DNA from: Candidatus Poribacteria bacterium | GTDB lineage: Bacteria > Poribacteria > WGA-4E > WGA-3G | Length of the DNA: 64,000 nucleotides | NCBI GenBank assembly: GCA_022828145.1 | Contig: JAJEJA010000104.1 | Coordinates: forward strand, 1-64,000 | Direction: 5' to 3' | In this document: positions 9,164 through 17,709 of the stretch, in pieces | Position numbering within the stretch: the first letter of the stretch is position 1 | Layout: every line of letters begins with the position of its first letter | The notes under the pieces: generated by a model | What the model saw: the letters and a program-made list of their open reading frames with translations, nothing else | The model's database searches: none | Told to the model about the DNA's origin: nothing | Translations under genes and position numbers: made by a program

Positions 9164-10882
9164 CTACTTTAGGATGATCATTCTGCGCGTAGCAGAGAAA
9201 TCCTTAGTTTTAAGGGTATAGAAATAGATACCGCTTGAAACGGTTTCACCTATGCTGTTTTTGCCATCCCAATATGCTGCTGTTGATGCAGTCATATATG
9301 AACCGATCGACTTATGTCCTAAGTTGAGTGTCCGGACAGAATGTCCAGAAACATTATAGATTTGAATTGTGACATTAGCATCTTGACTTAGTTGATAAGG
9401 TATCCAGGTTTCTGGGTTGAACGGATTTGGGAAGTTCTGTGCAAGTATTGTCTTCTTTGGACGGACATCGCCAACCTGCATCTGTACACTCAGAAAAGCG
9501 TTATGAATATCTGTAGAGCCTACTGTGCGTTGGAACGGACCGGATACTACATTTCCACTTTCATCAAGCAGAACGACCTCAATGTCATCACCAATTTGGA
9601 CAACACTTTTGCGACTTGTGTCTGCCCAAGCGATAGAAACGGTTTTGTCTTCGGTGTTAATCTTTTTCGTTTTAACAGCACCTGTACGTAGGTTTTTTGC
9701 AGTCAAAGTGTAGGAGGTCCCATCTGCTAAATCCTGTAATTTGCTTGTAACGACAAACCCCCATGCGCTCTTAGGCATAGAAATTTTAGGTGCAGCCGCT
9801 GCATCCTCTGTATTGTTTTGCCATGCTGTTCCAGTAAATGTGAAATTACCTCCTGCTGGTGTATTGACAATATAACCGCTACTACCATCAATCTCAAACC
9901 CGTCACCTTCGTGGACGACAGAATATCCTACATATTCTTGTTTTTCTGCATCTAATTTGATAACGACTGTAGCAACAAGAAAGTCTGCAAGCGATTTTGC
10001 TGTGTAAGTTTCTGCTGGCATCAGTGGCACAGAAATAAGGTTCAATCCCAACCCCAGTTTAATATCAAAATGACTGATGGGTACTGTTGGTTCTTCAGGA
10101 GTTTCGGTTTCTTCAGGAGTTTCAGTTTCTTCAGGAGTTTCCACAATAGGTTCTTCCGGTGTTTCAGGTTCTCCAGTGTGTCCCACCTCTGCATCATCTG
10201 GTGTTTCAGTTTCTTCCGGTGTTTCCACATCTGGAATTAGACTATAACTTTGCAGTTCAAAGACAATACCTTGGTCATTTTCAAATTTGATAGGACCTAC
10301 ATCTGGTGCTAACCATTGATAAGAAGGTTCAAAAGGGGTTGTTATGAGTGCTGTTTTTATTAATCGCCTTATCTCGAGTTTGACACAATTTTCGAACGTT
10401 CCACCTGGGGTTTCAACTGTTTCCACGTCAACAACTGTTATAGTGCTTGTGGTTGTGGTGGTACCGATTAAATCAAGTTCTGTTACTGTGACTAAATCCC
10501 AAGTTCGTCCAAGCGGTAAGTCTGCAGGAAAGAAAAGTGCAGGCGGATCAAGGATTGCTGCTGCGATACCGAATGCCCCTTCCTCTAAATGTGTACGGTG
10601 AAGTAATAAGTCTCCATCAACATCAGAAATATAGTAAAGGTCGTTATCCTCAGCGTCGGTACCAAGAGTATGTGTCACAATAGCGAGACCGATCAAACCT
10701 TCATCTTCGACTTCTTGAATACCATATGTGCGTCTTTCAGCTCCATCGGTACTCAGTAAGACCCATTTGTTTCCTATTGTTGTTGGATAATAGTCTTGTG
10801 CCGTAGCCGTAAGTGCGAAACTACAGACGAGACCAGTTACAAATAAGAGTTTGAGCCAAGTTGCTTGTTTTGTTATTTTCAT
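9164..10882 (-). CDS. Secreted multidomain protein: GNxWVL module, acidic PEET linker, C-terminal sorting module
   Basis: A 572-residue exported protein with, in order, a signal peptide (cleavage near TATAQ), the module shared with its two neighbours (YYPTTIGNKWVL... to YQWLAPDVGPIKFEND), an acidic Pro-Glu-Thr repeat linker (units such as ETPEE and ETPEEP, about residues 215-265), a beta domain starting LGLGLNLISVPLMP, and a C-terminal sorting/FlgD-like module with FPNPFNPETWIPYQL. The last module is nearly identical in pattern to the partial protein at the left window edge. An AAGGAG site precedes the ATG. Expected location is the cell surface or outside. Role unknown. Confidence 0.87.
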   Translation of the reverse strand: MKITKQATWLKLLFVTGLVCSFALTATAQDYYPTTIGNKWVLLSTDGAERRTYGIQEVEDEGLIGLAIVTHTLGTDAEDNDLYYISDVDGDLLLHRTHLEEGAFGIAAAILDPPALFFPADLPLGRTWDLVTVTELDLIGTTTTTSTITVVDVETVETPGGTFENCVKLEIRRLIKTALITTPFEPSYQWLAPDVGPIKFENDQGIVFELQSYSLIPDVETPEETETPDDAEVGHTGEPETPEEPIVETPEETETPEETETPEEPTVPISHFDIKLGLGLNLISVPLMPAETYTAKSLADFLVATVVIKLDAEKQEYVGYSVVHEGDGFEIDGSSGYIVNTPAGGNFTFTGTAWQNNTEDAAAAPKISMPKSAWGFVVTSKLQDLADGTSYTLTAKNLRTGAVKTKKINTEDKTVSIAWADTSRKSVVQIGDDIEVVLLDESGNVVSGPFQRTVGSTDIHNAFLSVQMQVGDVRPKKTILAQNFPNPFNPETWIPYQLSQDANVTIQIYNVSGHSVRTLNLGHKSIGSYMTASTAAYWDGKNSIGETVSSGIYFYTLKTKDFSATRRMIILK

Positions 10883-10919
10883 AATTAGTTTCTCCTTTTC
10901 TAAGCATGATTATTAGCGT

Positions 10920-11123
10920 TTAGAAATAGTTGTATTCTTCAGCAGTCATGCTGGTTGTTTCAAAGACAGTTATTAATGCGTATCCCGTATTAGAAGATTC
11001 GATGTTTACGGTTGGTCGGATTTCATCCTGTTCCGAAATGTATCGATATCCGAACCAAGCTCCGAGTGCCATAAGAAAAATACCGATTGCTATGACGATT
11101 AGGACCAGTTTCCAAAATTGCAT
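10920..11123 (-). CDS. Small single-pass membrane protein
   Basis: A 67-residue protein with one N-terminal hydrophobic helix (VLIVIAIGIFLMALGAWFGYRY, about residues 7-28) followed by a short polar tail. It sits between two paralogous secreted-protein genes, 29 bases after one and 37 before the next, all on the same strand, which supports a real gene in an operon. The ribosome binding site is weak. No family recognised. Confidence 0.5.
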   Translation of the reverse strand: MQFWKLVLIVIAIGIFLMALGAWFGYRYISEQDEIRPTVNIESSNTGYALITVFETTSMTAEEYNYF

Positions 11124-11152
11124 GTTATCAGTACACTATGCTATTGACGATG

Positions 11153-12169
11153 TCAGTTAATATTGAGGGTTACAGTAATGATTTTACTTATGCGTCCCTT
11201 GCTGTTTTCTGCAAATAACGCTATTGATCCGGTGATAGGTGCATTCGCGAACCTTCCAGCAATCCATAGGTCATGTTTTCCTTGTGCATTTTTTGCGAAT
11301 CCTGTTCCATTTCCTGGTGGTAGAATTTCTCCGGACACCGAAATAATCCCTACATTTGCTACTTCCGTTACATAATCTTCAACATTGGTGAGTATCTTTG
11401 CATTTAGTATTCCACCGAGACGCGAACCGGTGGCTTGAAATGTATTTGCTGGCAAGTTCCACATTGGGAGATTTTGTGCTGTTGGATAAAGTGATCTTTT
11501 GAAACTAACTATCTCAAAGATATCCCCGTCTGCTGTTTCATATTTGACAGGACCAATATTGGGTGCTAACCATTGATAAGATGGTGTTGGGTCGATGGTC
11601 AAAAACTGACTTGTAAATGCCACTGTGAACTCTATTTTAGCACAAGCGTTGAAGGTTGCGACTGTGGTGTGGACAGGTTCAAAGTCAACTATCTTTAGAG
11701 TGGTCGTGCTTTTTCCAGAAATCTTAAGCCCTCCCAAATCGATTTCTGTATCTCCTTCAATTTCCCACATATTTCCTGATTCTAATTGTTTAGGAAAAAA
11801 GATGACAGGGGTAGGAAAAGTCGCTAACACATCAATTTTTGTTCTATTAAAAGTGGTTTGTAATGCGGTTTTATGTATTTTAATCCCGGCATTATCTGTC
11901 GTTACAAAGTACTCATCCGATCCAGTAACCTTACCCGTGTTAATTTCCTCTGTTGCAATTTTCAATAGGATTAAGTGTTGATCAGCGGCAGCTGTAGGTG
12001 TTTCAAGTGTATAAATGCGTCTATGCTCACCATCAGTTTTCTCTAAGACCCACTCATTACCAACATTTGCGGGATAATAATCTTGTGCAGATAAGGTAGA
12101 TGTAAAATTGCCCACAAGACTTAATACTGATATAAGTATTAGCAGGTTCCATTTTGTAGTTGTTTTCAA
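11153..12169 (-). CDS. Secreted protein with GNxWVL module and unique C-terminal domain (TTG start)
   Basis: The third of the tandem paralogues. I choose the TTG at 12169 because GGAG lies 8 bases upstream and it gives a clean signal peptide (LKTTTKWNLLILISVLSLV... to LSAQ); an earlier ATG at 12280 would add 37 polar residues before it. The product is 338 residues: signal peptide, the shared module (YYPANVGNEWVL to YQWLAPNIGPVKYETAD), then a C-terminal domain of about 110 residues beginning near ILNAKILTNVEDYVTEV that neither neighbour has. It carries neither dockerin nor sorting module. Function unknown. Confidence 0.82.
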   Translation of the reverse strand: MKTTTKWNLLILISVLSLVGNFTSTLSAQDYYPANVGNEWVLEKTDGEHRRIYTLETPTAAADQHLILLKIATEEINTGKVTGSDEYFVTTDNAGIKIHKTALQTTFNRTKIDVLATFPTPVIFFPKQLESGNMWEIEGDTEIDLGGLKISGKSTTTLKIVDFEPVHTTVATFNACAKIEFTVAFTSQFLTIDPTPSYQWLAPNIGPVKYETADGDIFEIVSFKRSLYPTAQNLPMWNLPANTFQATGSRLGGILNAKILTNVEDYVTEVANVGIISVSGEILPPGNGTGFAKNAQGKHDLWIAGRFANAPITGSIALFAENSKGRISKIITVTLNIN

Positions 12170-12345
12170 AGCGAAATCTCCAGAGTCTGTTTGTTTTTCG
12201 GTATGTTGACTCTTTTTAGGATACGTGTGATAATGTCTTAATGTTACAACAATAGACGTGAAATTACAAGTTAAAAGCATGCGTATAATCCATTAAAAGA
12301 AGTTTAATGAAATAATTCACTTTCAAACATAAGGATTCTCAAGAT

Positions 12346-13323
12346 ATGAATGTAGTTCCAAAAGATTTTATTCGCGTTATGCCTGATGCGATTCGCAGTT
12401 TTATCACTGAAGTTTTCCAGAAAGCAGGTGCATCTAAGGATGACGCGATGCACATTGCTAATTTGTTAGTTCTGACTGATCTACGTGGCGTTTTCAGTCA
12501 TGGCACGCGTCAAACACTCGGATATGTGGGAATGATGCTTGATGGTAAAGTCAATCCGATGCCGAATGTTCAATGCATTGATGAATCTCCTACAACTGCT
12601 GTGTATGATGGTGATGGTGGCATGGGACATTTTGCCTCCTATTATGCGGCAAGAGCAGCAGTTAAGAAAGCAAAAGAGATGGGATTAGGTGCTGCGACCA
12701 GTCGGAATCATTTTCATTTTGGAAGTGCGGGTAAGTATTCTCGTCTTGCTCTTGAAGAAGATTGTATTGGGTTTGCTGTCTCTTGTCACCGTTTCCGTCA
12801 TAGTCCAGATGGTATGATAGTTAACGCGACGGGTGCATCACCGATGAGTTTTGCTATACCTGCTGGTGACCAACCCCCGATAGTCGTTGATATGGCACTC
12901 GGTATTGATGCGAGGCTTCCATTGGAACAGTCTTTTGAACAGAGCCCTGCTGCCTATTTCAAGATGTTGGGTTTGAGTCATGTGAGTCATGCGCTTGGGG
13001 GTTTTATGGCGGGTATCTGGCTATTTGATCATCCACCGAATCCGCCGAGGATATGGGAGGGTGCGAATCAAGGTGCTTTCATTGCAGCGTTTGATATTTC
13101 CAAGTTCCGCCCTATTGACGAGTTTAAAGCTGAGGTTGACCGACACATCCACGATGCCCGACAGATGCGCCCTGCCCCAGGTTATGATCGAGCCGATCTA
13201 CCCGGTGGGTTAGAATGGGAACGCGAACAGGAATGGACTGAAATCGGTATTCCTCTTGGTGAAGTGCACCAAGAACAGTTTAAAGCACTTGCTGAACGGG
13301 TCGGTGTTCCTCTTCCATTTTAA
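12346..13323 (+). CDS. Ldh/MDH2 family oxidoreductase, copy 2
   Basis: A 325-residue paralogue of the protein at 4553. Shared landmarks are DLRGVFSHGTRQTLGY with the conserved His, DGDGGMGHFASYYA, a HFHFGSAGKYSRLA segment, and PPIVVDMALGID. Like the other copy it lacks the usual GGxKGxGL lid and has instead SPAAYFKMLGLSHVSHALGG. The enzymatic class (NAD(P)-dependent 2-hydroxyacid oxidation) is inferred from family; the altered segment makes the substrate uncertain. It is transcribed alone and has a poor ribosome binding site. Confidence 0.83.
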   Translation: MNVVPKDFIRVMPDAIRSFITEVFQKAGASKDDAMHIANLLVLTDLRGVFSHGTRQTLGYVGMMLDGKVNPMPNVQCIDESPTTAVYDGDGGMGHFASYYAARAAVKKAKEMGLGAATSRNHFHFGSAGKYSRLALEEDCIGFAVSCHRFRHSPDGMIVNATGASPMSFAIPAGDQPPIVVDMALGIDARLPLEQSFEQSPAAYFKMLGLSHVSHALGGFMAGIWLFDHPPNPPRIWEGANQGAFIAAFDISKFRPIDEFKAEVDRHIHDARQMRPAPGYDRADLPGGLEWEREQEWTEIGIPLGEVHQEQFKALAERVGVPLPF

Positions 13324-13339
13324 TTTTTGTAATTCTGTA

Positions 13340-13453
13340 GCACAATCAAGGATGAATGTGCTACGAAGAAATGCACAATCTAACAGAATGTGGCAGAATA
13401 CGCGTTTGGTATTCTGCATTAATAAAGTTACATTTTCAATTAGAAATGGTATA
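13340..13453. repeat. Cluster of GCACAATC...GTGC palindromes and CATTTTCAATTAGAAATGG repeat
   Basis: Two short imperfect palindromes (GCACAATCAAGGATGAATGTGC at 13340, and a GCACAATCTAACAGAATGTG form at 13373) are followed by ACATTTTCAATTAGAAATGG at 13430. The last sequence recurs at 16484-16508 and 40655-40679. These families are found only in gaps between genes. Confidence 0.7.
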
Positions 13454-13484
13454 AGTTCTTATCTACTTTATATGGAGAAGTAAA

Positions 13485-14291
13485 ATGAAAGGTAATTTTT
13501 TCTATGTTTATATAGTTACGATTCTGCTAATTCTGGCAGGTTTTCTGATGGCTCCAAGTTCAAATGCTATTGAACTTGAGAATTTTGTCGGTATGTGGAA
13601 ATTTGATGAAGGTGCAGGGGATACGGCAAAAGATACGTCAGAAAACGGAAATGATGGGTCCCTCATGAGTAGTCCGAAGTGGGTTGAAGGCAAATTTGGC
13701 GATGCGCTTGAGTTTGATGGTAACGCTTATATTGATATGGGTAATGATGAATCGCTCCAGTTTGATGGGAATGTGACGATTATTTTTTGGGCAAAACCTG
13801 AAAACGTCGCTGCAGGTAGACAGAACATTGTCTGTAAGTCATTCGGGGGTGAAGGCTGTTTGACTCAGGAACCTTCAGGAGTGATGAGTTTCTATTGGGG
13901 TGATTGTGGTGGTAACTGTCAACCTTATGTAGAGGTTAGAAGACCACCTGACGGAACTATTGTAAGCGGTGAATGGATACACATCGCTGAAGTGAGAGAT
14001 GTTGACGAACGTCAATATAGGATGTATAAGAATGGAGAGGTGGTTGCTGAAGATACTTGGGCAGAATGTGGCGGTCACCCGTGCGGAGATTCTAAGGCAA
14101 GTACGCTGAACCTTTATATCGGGCACGGTTATGCTGGCAAATTCAGAGGTATTCTTGATGAAGTTGCTATTTTAGATGTTGTGCTGAGTGAGGAGGAAAT
14201 TCAGAATATTATGGAGGTCGGTTTGGATGAGGCATTTGACGTTTCTCCTAATGGCAAAATCGCGACGACTTGGGCAAAATTGAAACGATAG
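13485..14291 (+). CDS. Secreted LamG/concanavalin-like lectin domain protein, copy 1
   Basis: A 268-residue exported protein. The N-terminus is a signal peptide ending near PSSNAIE. A single LamG-like jelly-roll domain fills the rest: GMWKFDEGAGDTAKDTSENGNDG at the front, LEFDGNAYIDMG and the closing GILDEVAILDVVLSEEEIQNIM. It ends in the motif VSPNGKIATTWAKLKR, which three other LamG proteins in the window also have. A GGAG site precedes the ATG. Such domains usually bind glycans; the ligand is unknown. Confidence 0.87.
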   Translation: MKGNFFYVYIVTILLILAGFLMAPSSNAIELENFVGMWKFDEGAGDTAKDTSENGNDGSLMSSPKWVEGKFGDALEFDGNAYIDMGNDESLQFDGNVTIIFWAKPENVAAGRQNIVCKSFGGEGCLTQEPSGVMSFYWGDCGGNCQPYVEVRRPPDGTIVSGEWIHIAEVRDVDERQYRMYKNGEVVAEDTWAECGGHPCGDSKASTLNLYIGHGYAGKFRGILDEVAILDVVLSEEEIQNIMEVGLDEAFDVSPNGKIATTWAKLKR

Positions 14292-14313
14292 TATTCACAG
14301 AATTAGATGTTTT

Positions 14314-14344
14314 AATAGGCAAGGACTCTCTGTTCTTGCCTATT
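14314..14344 (+). terminator. Stem-loop after the LamG gene
   Basis: AATAGGCAAG (14314-14323) and CTTGCCTATT (14335-14344) form a perfect 10-base stem with an 11-base loop, 22 bases after the stop codon. The following TCTTGTT is only mildly T-rich, so termination is likely rather than certain. Confidence 0.55.
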
Positions 14345-14444
14345 CTTGTTACGTGCATTCGGACGTAAAGCCCAATGCTTTAACTTTCGGATATAAATCC
14401 GCTAACACCTCTATTGCGTCGGGATTGCGTCACGTCAAAAAGAT

Positions 14445-14473
14445 TTGACTTTATTCAAGAAATGTGGTAATAC
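14445..14473 (+). promoter_or_regulatory. Possible sigma-70 promoter in the 14.3-14.7 kb gap
   Basis: TTGACT (14445-14450), 17 bases, then TAATAC (14468-14473). It lies about 250 bases before the next gene, which would give a long leader. The rest of the gap 14345-14725 shows no gene or known RNA. Confidence 0.35.
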
Positions 14474-14725
14474 ATTAGATTAGTCTGTTGGAAAGGGCAC
14501 TAACAATCTCATTAGTGACCTATTTTAATCAAATTGCTTAGATTAGAACGATTTGGGGCTTAATCCCTTAACTCCATTAGGTTGTATGAGACTGCAAGTT
14601 ATGTTCCTTGCCAGTCGATTGTGATGAAATCTAAAATCGCTTTATGAGAAGGCGTGAGAAGATGACCTAAAAGAACACCAATCCTTTAGGTTTTGGATCT
14701 GTCAGACAAACAAAGGAGATGTGAC

Positions 14726-15490
14726 ATGCCACAAATTTTCTTTACCAAAAAATGGATATTCGGCGGCATCGCTTTTTTAATACTGCTTTCAGTTGCATGT
14801 GTATGGTGGTATTATCACGATACTGCAGCCTATAGAAAAACACTAACAGAAGCAAAGGACTACCTACACAAATTGGAAAAAGCAAAAAATGTTTCTGAAA
14901 TTAAAATAGAAAATGATATTGAACAATCTGTTTCTGATGTGACTGAAGAAAGCATCAAGCAAACTGTAGAAAAGCAGGAACAAGTTACAAACAGCGTTAT
15001 AGTTGACACAAATGCATCAGGTACAGCACCAAAAAACAAACGTGTTCGTTTATCACCAAATGGATTTGGACCGCTTCCTAAAGTACCAAGCGATTATCCC
15101 GACAAGAACTTTCGGTGGCGTAATTACCTTGATGATCCAAACTTTGAATTAATTGCACGTGTTAGGTTGAAGATATGGAAGGAACAACGAATATACGCAA
15201 AAGGAGCGGGTTTTATAAATGGCAAGGTATACCTCACCCTTTCTGATACTGCGTATGTCAGGCGGGATACGAAGTATGGATATGATGGCGAAGTAATACG
15301 TACATATATATCAGAAATCTTATGGGATCCTGATCATCAACCTTCAAATGAACAACTGAGATCCGCTTTATTTGATTATGATGAATATATTGAAAATGTA
15401 TTTAAAACAAAAAATCTCAAAGTCGTTGATTTTGAGAATGGTGGCATTGACCCATACAAATTTTTGAATTTAGAAGGAGGCAGTAAATGA
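14726..15490 (+). CDS. Unknown membrane-anchored protein (254 residues)
   Basis: Start chosen at the ATG at 14726, which has AAAGGAG at the right distance; an in-frame TTG at 14693 is less likely. Residues 8-30 form one transmembrane helix (WIFGGIAFLILLSVACVWW), followed by a charged, probably coiled region to about residue 100, then a folded domain starting near RLSPNGFGPLPKVPSDYPDKN. No named family recognised. The stop overlaps the start of the next gene as ATGA, so the two are probably partners. The N-in, C-out orientation would place the folded domain outside the membrane. Confidence 0.8.
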   Translation: MPQIFFTKKWIFGGIAFLILLSVACVWWYYHDTAAYRKTLTEAKDYLHKLEKAKNVSEIKIENDIEQSVSDVTEESIKQTVEKQEQVTNSVIVDTNASGTAPKNKRVRLSPNGFGPLPKVPSDYPDKNFRWRNYLDDPNFELIARVRLKIWKEQRIYAKGAGFINGKVYLTLSDTAYVRRDTKYGYDGEVIRTYISEILWDPDHQPSNEQLRSALFDYDEYIENVFKTKNLKVVDFENGGIDPYKFLNLEGGSK

Positions 15491-16044
15491 AAATTCAAGC
15501 TTTAAGTTATGCTATAATGATTGTTTTGGTATTAATGTTAGTAGGAAGCGAGGCTCATGATCCCTTTAGTGCTAACAGTTCTTTTCATTATGAAGAACGA
15601 ACAACGAATGATAATGGTGATGATATCCTCGCAAGATATGCTGGTGATATTGACGACACACCTGTACAGGCAATGTGTCGTACAACTGCTATTCAACGGG
15701 CAAGGCGTCCACATATCCCCCACCAACACGAATGGGAATCCTTTGCTTATGTTTCAAATTCTGATGAAAATTACAAAGTTACAGATTGGTATACTTTCGG
15801 AGTAGCCAACGATAATACAGGATTACCCACAAGCGAAGAAGGTTTCCAGTATGACGGTGAGTTTAGTTATTCGGTTCGGCCATGGGATATGGATCGAGGG
15901 TTGAAAGATGTTAATGAAATGATAGACGATTGCAATGCAACCTGTAGGATTATTGCTGAGAAAAAGTGCAAAAATGATCCTAAAACGGCTGCCGCGGTAT
16001 CGTATATTCCCTATCATGATCCCAATTATCCTTCCGCAGAATAG
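15487..16044 (+). CDS. Unknown secreted protein with cysteines (185 residues)
   Basis: The N-terminus is a signal peptide (MKIQALSYAIMIVLVLMLVGSEA). The mature part is polar, with an early Cys (QAMCRTT) and a late cluster DDCNATCRIIAEKKCK that could form disulfides outside the cytoplasm. No family recognised. It overlaps the preceding membrane-anchored protein by four bases with AGGAGG just upstream of its ATG, so it is probably made together with it. Confidence 0.75.
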   Translation: MKIQALSYAIMIVLVLMLVGSEAHDPFSANSSFHYEERTTNDNGDDILARYAGDIDDTPVQAMCRTTAIQRARRPHIPHQHEWESFAYVSNSDENYKVTDWYTFGVANDNTGLPTSEEGFQYDGEFSYSVRPWDMDRGLKDVNEMIDDCNATCRIIAEKKCKNDPKTAAAVSYIPYHDPNYPSAE

Positions 16045-16127
16045 AAATTAGAAAAAATAGTATCTTGACTATAACCGTCTATTCTATTAATCAGTTCATT
16101 GCTTGTAATCCCTATTTAGAAGCTCCA

Positions 16128-16167
16128 GTTTTTTCAGAATCGTGTTTAGTCGCGATTCTGAAAAAAC
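16128..16167. terminator. Strong 15-base stem-loop, probable bidirectional terminator
   Basis: GTTTTTTCAGAATCG at 16128-16142 pairs perfectly with CGATTCTGAAAAAAC at 16153-16167 over a 10-base loop. The A/T-rich stem base gives a T-run on either strand. It lies 84 bases after the 15487-16044 gene. Confidence 0.6.
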
Positions 16168-16555
16168 CTTTCCGCGTTCTTTAGGCATTCCGCACTTCTG
16201 ATGGAAAATGTTACCTAGCAATCACAAATTCTGTGTTTATTCTTAACTTGCTTTCTCGGAGATAGAATTAAGCACAATATGCATATCAAGACAATTATTG
16301 AGTTGTTTTGATAAGTCTAACCTAAATTAGTTTTTATTTCACGTCAATTCTCCTGACAGTTCTTCTTGTATAATTCACTGGGATGTGTTATTATACCATT
16401 TCTATTAGTTTTCCTGCTATTACCATCTGTTAGAGATGAAACAGAGAACGGCATAATCTTGCAGAATGATGCTCAATAAAGCGACATTTTCAATTAGAGA
16501 TGGTATTAATTATCAACAAGAATAACTTACCTAATTTGGTGAAAGGAGGTATACA
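16168..16555. repeat. Non-coding gap with two dispersed repeats
   Basis: Bases 16343-16402 are a copy of a roughly 60-base repeat (CTTGTATAATTCACTGGG... TGTGTTATTAT) also present at 17710-17769. Bases 16484-16508 are a copy of the ACATTTTCAATTAGAAATGG family. Otherwise I see no gene. Confidence 0.6.
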
Positions 16556-16768
16556 ATGTATATAGGAACATTGAGACGTTGGCGTATCACTCGTTTTATA
16601 ACGCTATCATTTGCAGTCATGTTAACTATCGGTCTAATTTTCGTTGTACCAAACACACTTGTGGGACATGAAGCAGACGGAGAGCTTGTTTCACAGAAGA
16701 ATGTTGTGCTGAAAATATTGTGTGAGCTTCCTGATGATCAGAGAAAACACATCTCATGGGGTATGTAG
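16556..16768 (+). CDS. Small exported or membrane protein overlapping the next gene
   Basis: A 70-residue product with a very strong ribosome binding site (AAAGGAGG, spacing 7). It has a basic start (LRRWRITRF) and a hydrophobic stretch of about 20 residues (ITLSFAVMLTIGLIFVV), then a polar tail. Its last 13 bases overlap the next gene in another frame, which suggests translational coupling or a frameshifted longer gene. No family recognised. Confidence 0.55.
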   Translation: MYIGTLRRWRITRFITLSFAVMLTIGLIFVVPNTLVGHEADGELVSQKNVVLKILCELPDDQRKHISWGM

Positions 16769-17139
16769 GCGCATATCGCACCTCACCCGGTAAGACTAAC
16801 AGTCGCATCGCATTTTGGCAGGACGATTATGATCGTTTCTTATCCAAAGCACCGGATACCGCTATCGTAGATTTTGCGACTATCTTTACAAATGAGAACG
16901 TCGTCGCTGTTGTAAGGCAGTTGGTTGGGGGAAAGAAATCTATCGTGGACTTGTCAGAGGCAATCGGTATCTCAGAAGATGAGATAAGGGAAGCTGTCAA
17001 GTTGTTGATAGACTCACAATTGGCATCTTGGACAGAAGATAACCGCATTGAACCGAAAAACGATGTCGGTTCCTTTTTCCTAAACTTTGTCAGTATGACA
17101 ACCGTTCACCTTGGACATATCAAATCTGAAGAGAGATGA
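16756..17139 (+). CDS. Winged-helix (ArsR-like) regulator-like protein
   Basis: A 127-residue soluble protein. Residues about 40-95 look like an ArsR-type winged helix: FTNENVVAVVRQLVGGKKSIVDLSEAIGISEDEIREAVKLLIDSQLAS, followed by a wing-like turn and SFFLNFVSMTTVHLGH. A DNA-binding transcription factor is the likely role, though a bare winged helix can also mediate protein contact. Its start lies inside the previous gene, without its own good ribosome binding site, so it depends on translation of that gene or on a frameshift from it. Confidence 0.6.
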   Translation: MGYVGAYRTSPGKTNSRIAFWQDDYDRFLSKAPDTAIVDFATIFTNENVVAVVRQLVGGKKSIVDLSEAIGISEDEIREAVKLLIDSQLASWTEDNRIEPKNDVGSFFLNFVSMTTVHLGHIKSEER

Positions 17140-17392
17140 TGCGTTGATGACATGTTAAGTCTATCATGTCGCCAGTTAATATTTTATTGGCGCTTCGCTC
17201 TACCCGACCTACAAGGGTGTGTAAATATTTTGTCACTCTATCTGTCTGAATCACGGATTACGCGGATTACACTGAAGGGGTTTCTTGTGTATTCAAGTTT
17301 ACTTTCATATATTGGGGCTGATTTTAGCAAAACCCCATAGGCGTCAATTTAGTACAGGGAAGGGTAATGGAGACTGAATGGCGTATAAAGAA

Positions 17393-17597
17393 GCACAATC
17401 AAGGATGAATGTGCTACAGATATATCAAGATGGATGGTGCAGGGAGAAGGGAATGAGGGATGAAAGGGGTTGGAGGAAGATAGCACAATCAAGGATGAAT
17501 GTGCTACAGATATATCAAGATGGATGGGATAGGGAAAAGGGAATGAGGGATGAAAGGGGTTGGAGGAAGATAGCACAATCAAGGATGAATGTGCCAT
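17393..17597 (+). repeat. 90-base tandem repeat, two units and a partial third
   Basis: The palindrome GCACAATCAAGGATGAATGTGC starts at 17393, 17483 and 17573. The 90-base spacing also repeats the intervening AGATATATCAAGATGGATGG and purine-rich tail with only a few changes. It is not coding; the reading frames through it are repeat artefacts. Intergenic DNA on both sides (17140-17392, 17598-17709) shows a degenerate CGGATTACGCGGATTAC string near 17255 and nothing else. Confidence 0.8.
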
Positions 17598-17709
17598 GAT
17601 CGCGGAAAGCGCGGAGGAGATGGATATGTTCCTGAATCTTCTGTGCAAAAACTTTACACACCCACCTACAGAGTAGGCTTGACAAAACGCAAGATATGTC
17701 TTAAATTGG

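Noticed and set aside
17393-17597. CRISPR array
   Set aside because: Whole 90-base units repeat, including the part that would be spacer; there are only two and a fraction, and no cas genes are nearby.
17349-17648. Minus-strand frame of 99 codons with internal repeats
   Set aside because: A direct translation of the 90-base DNA repeat; no start signal.
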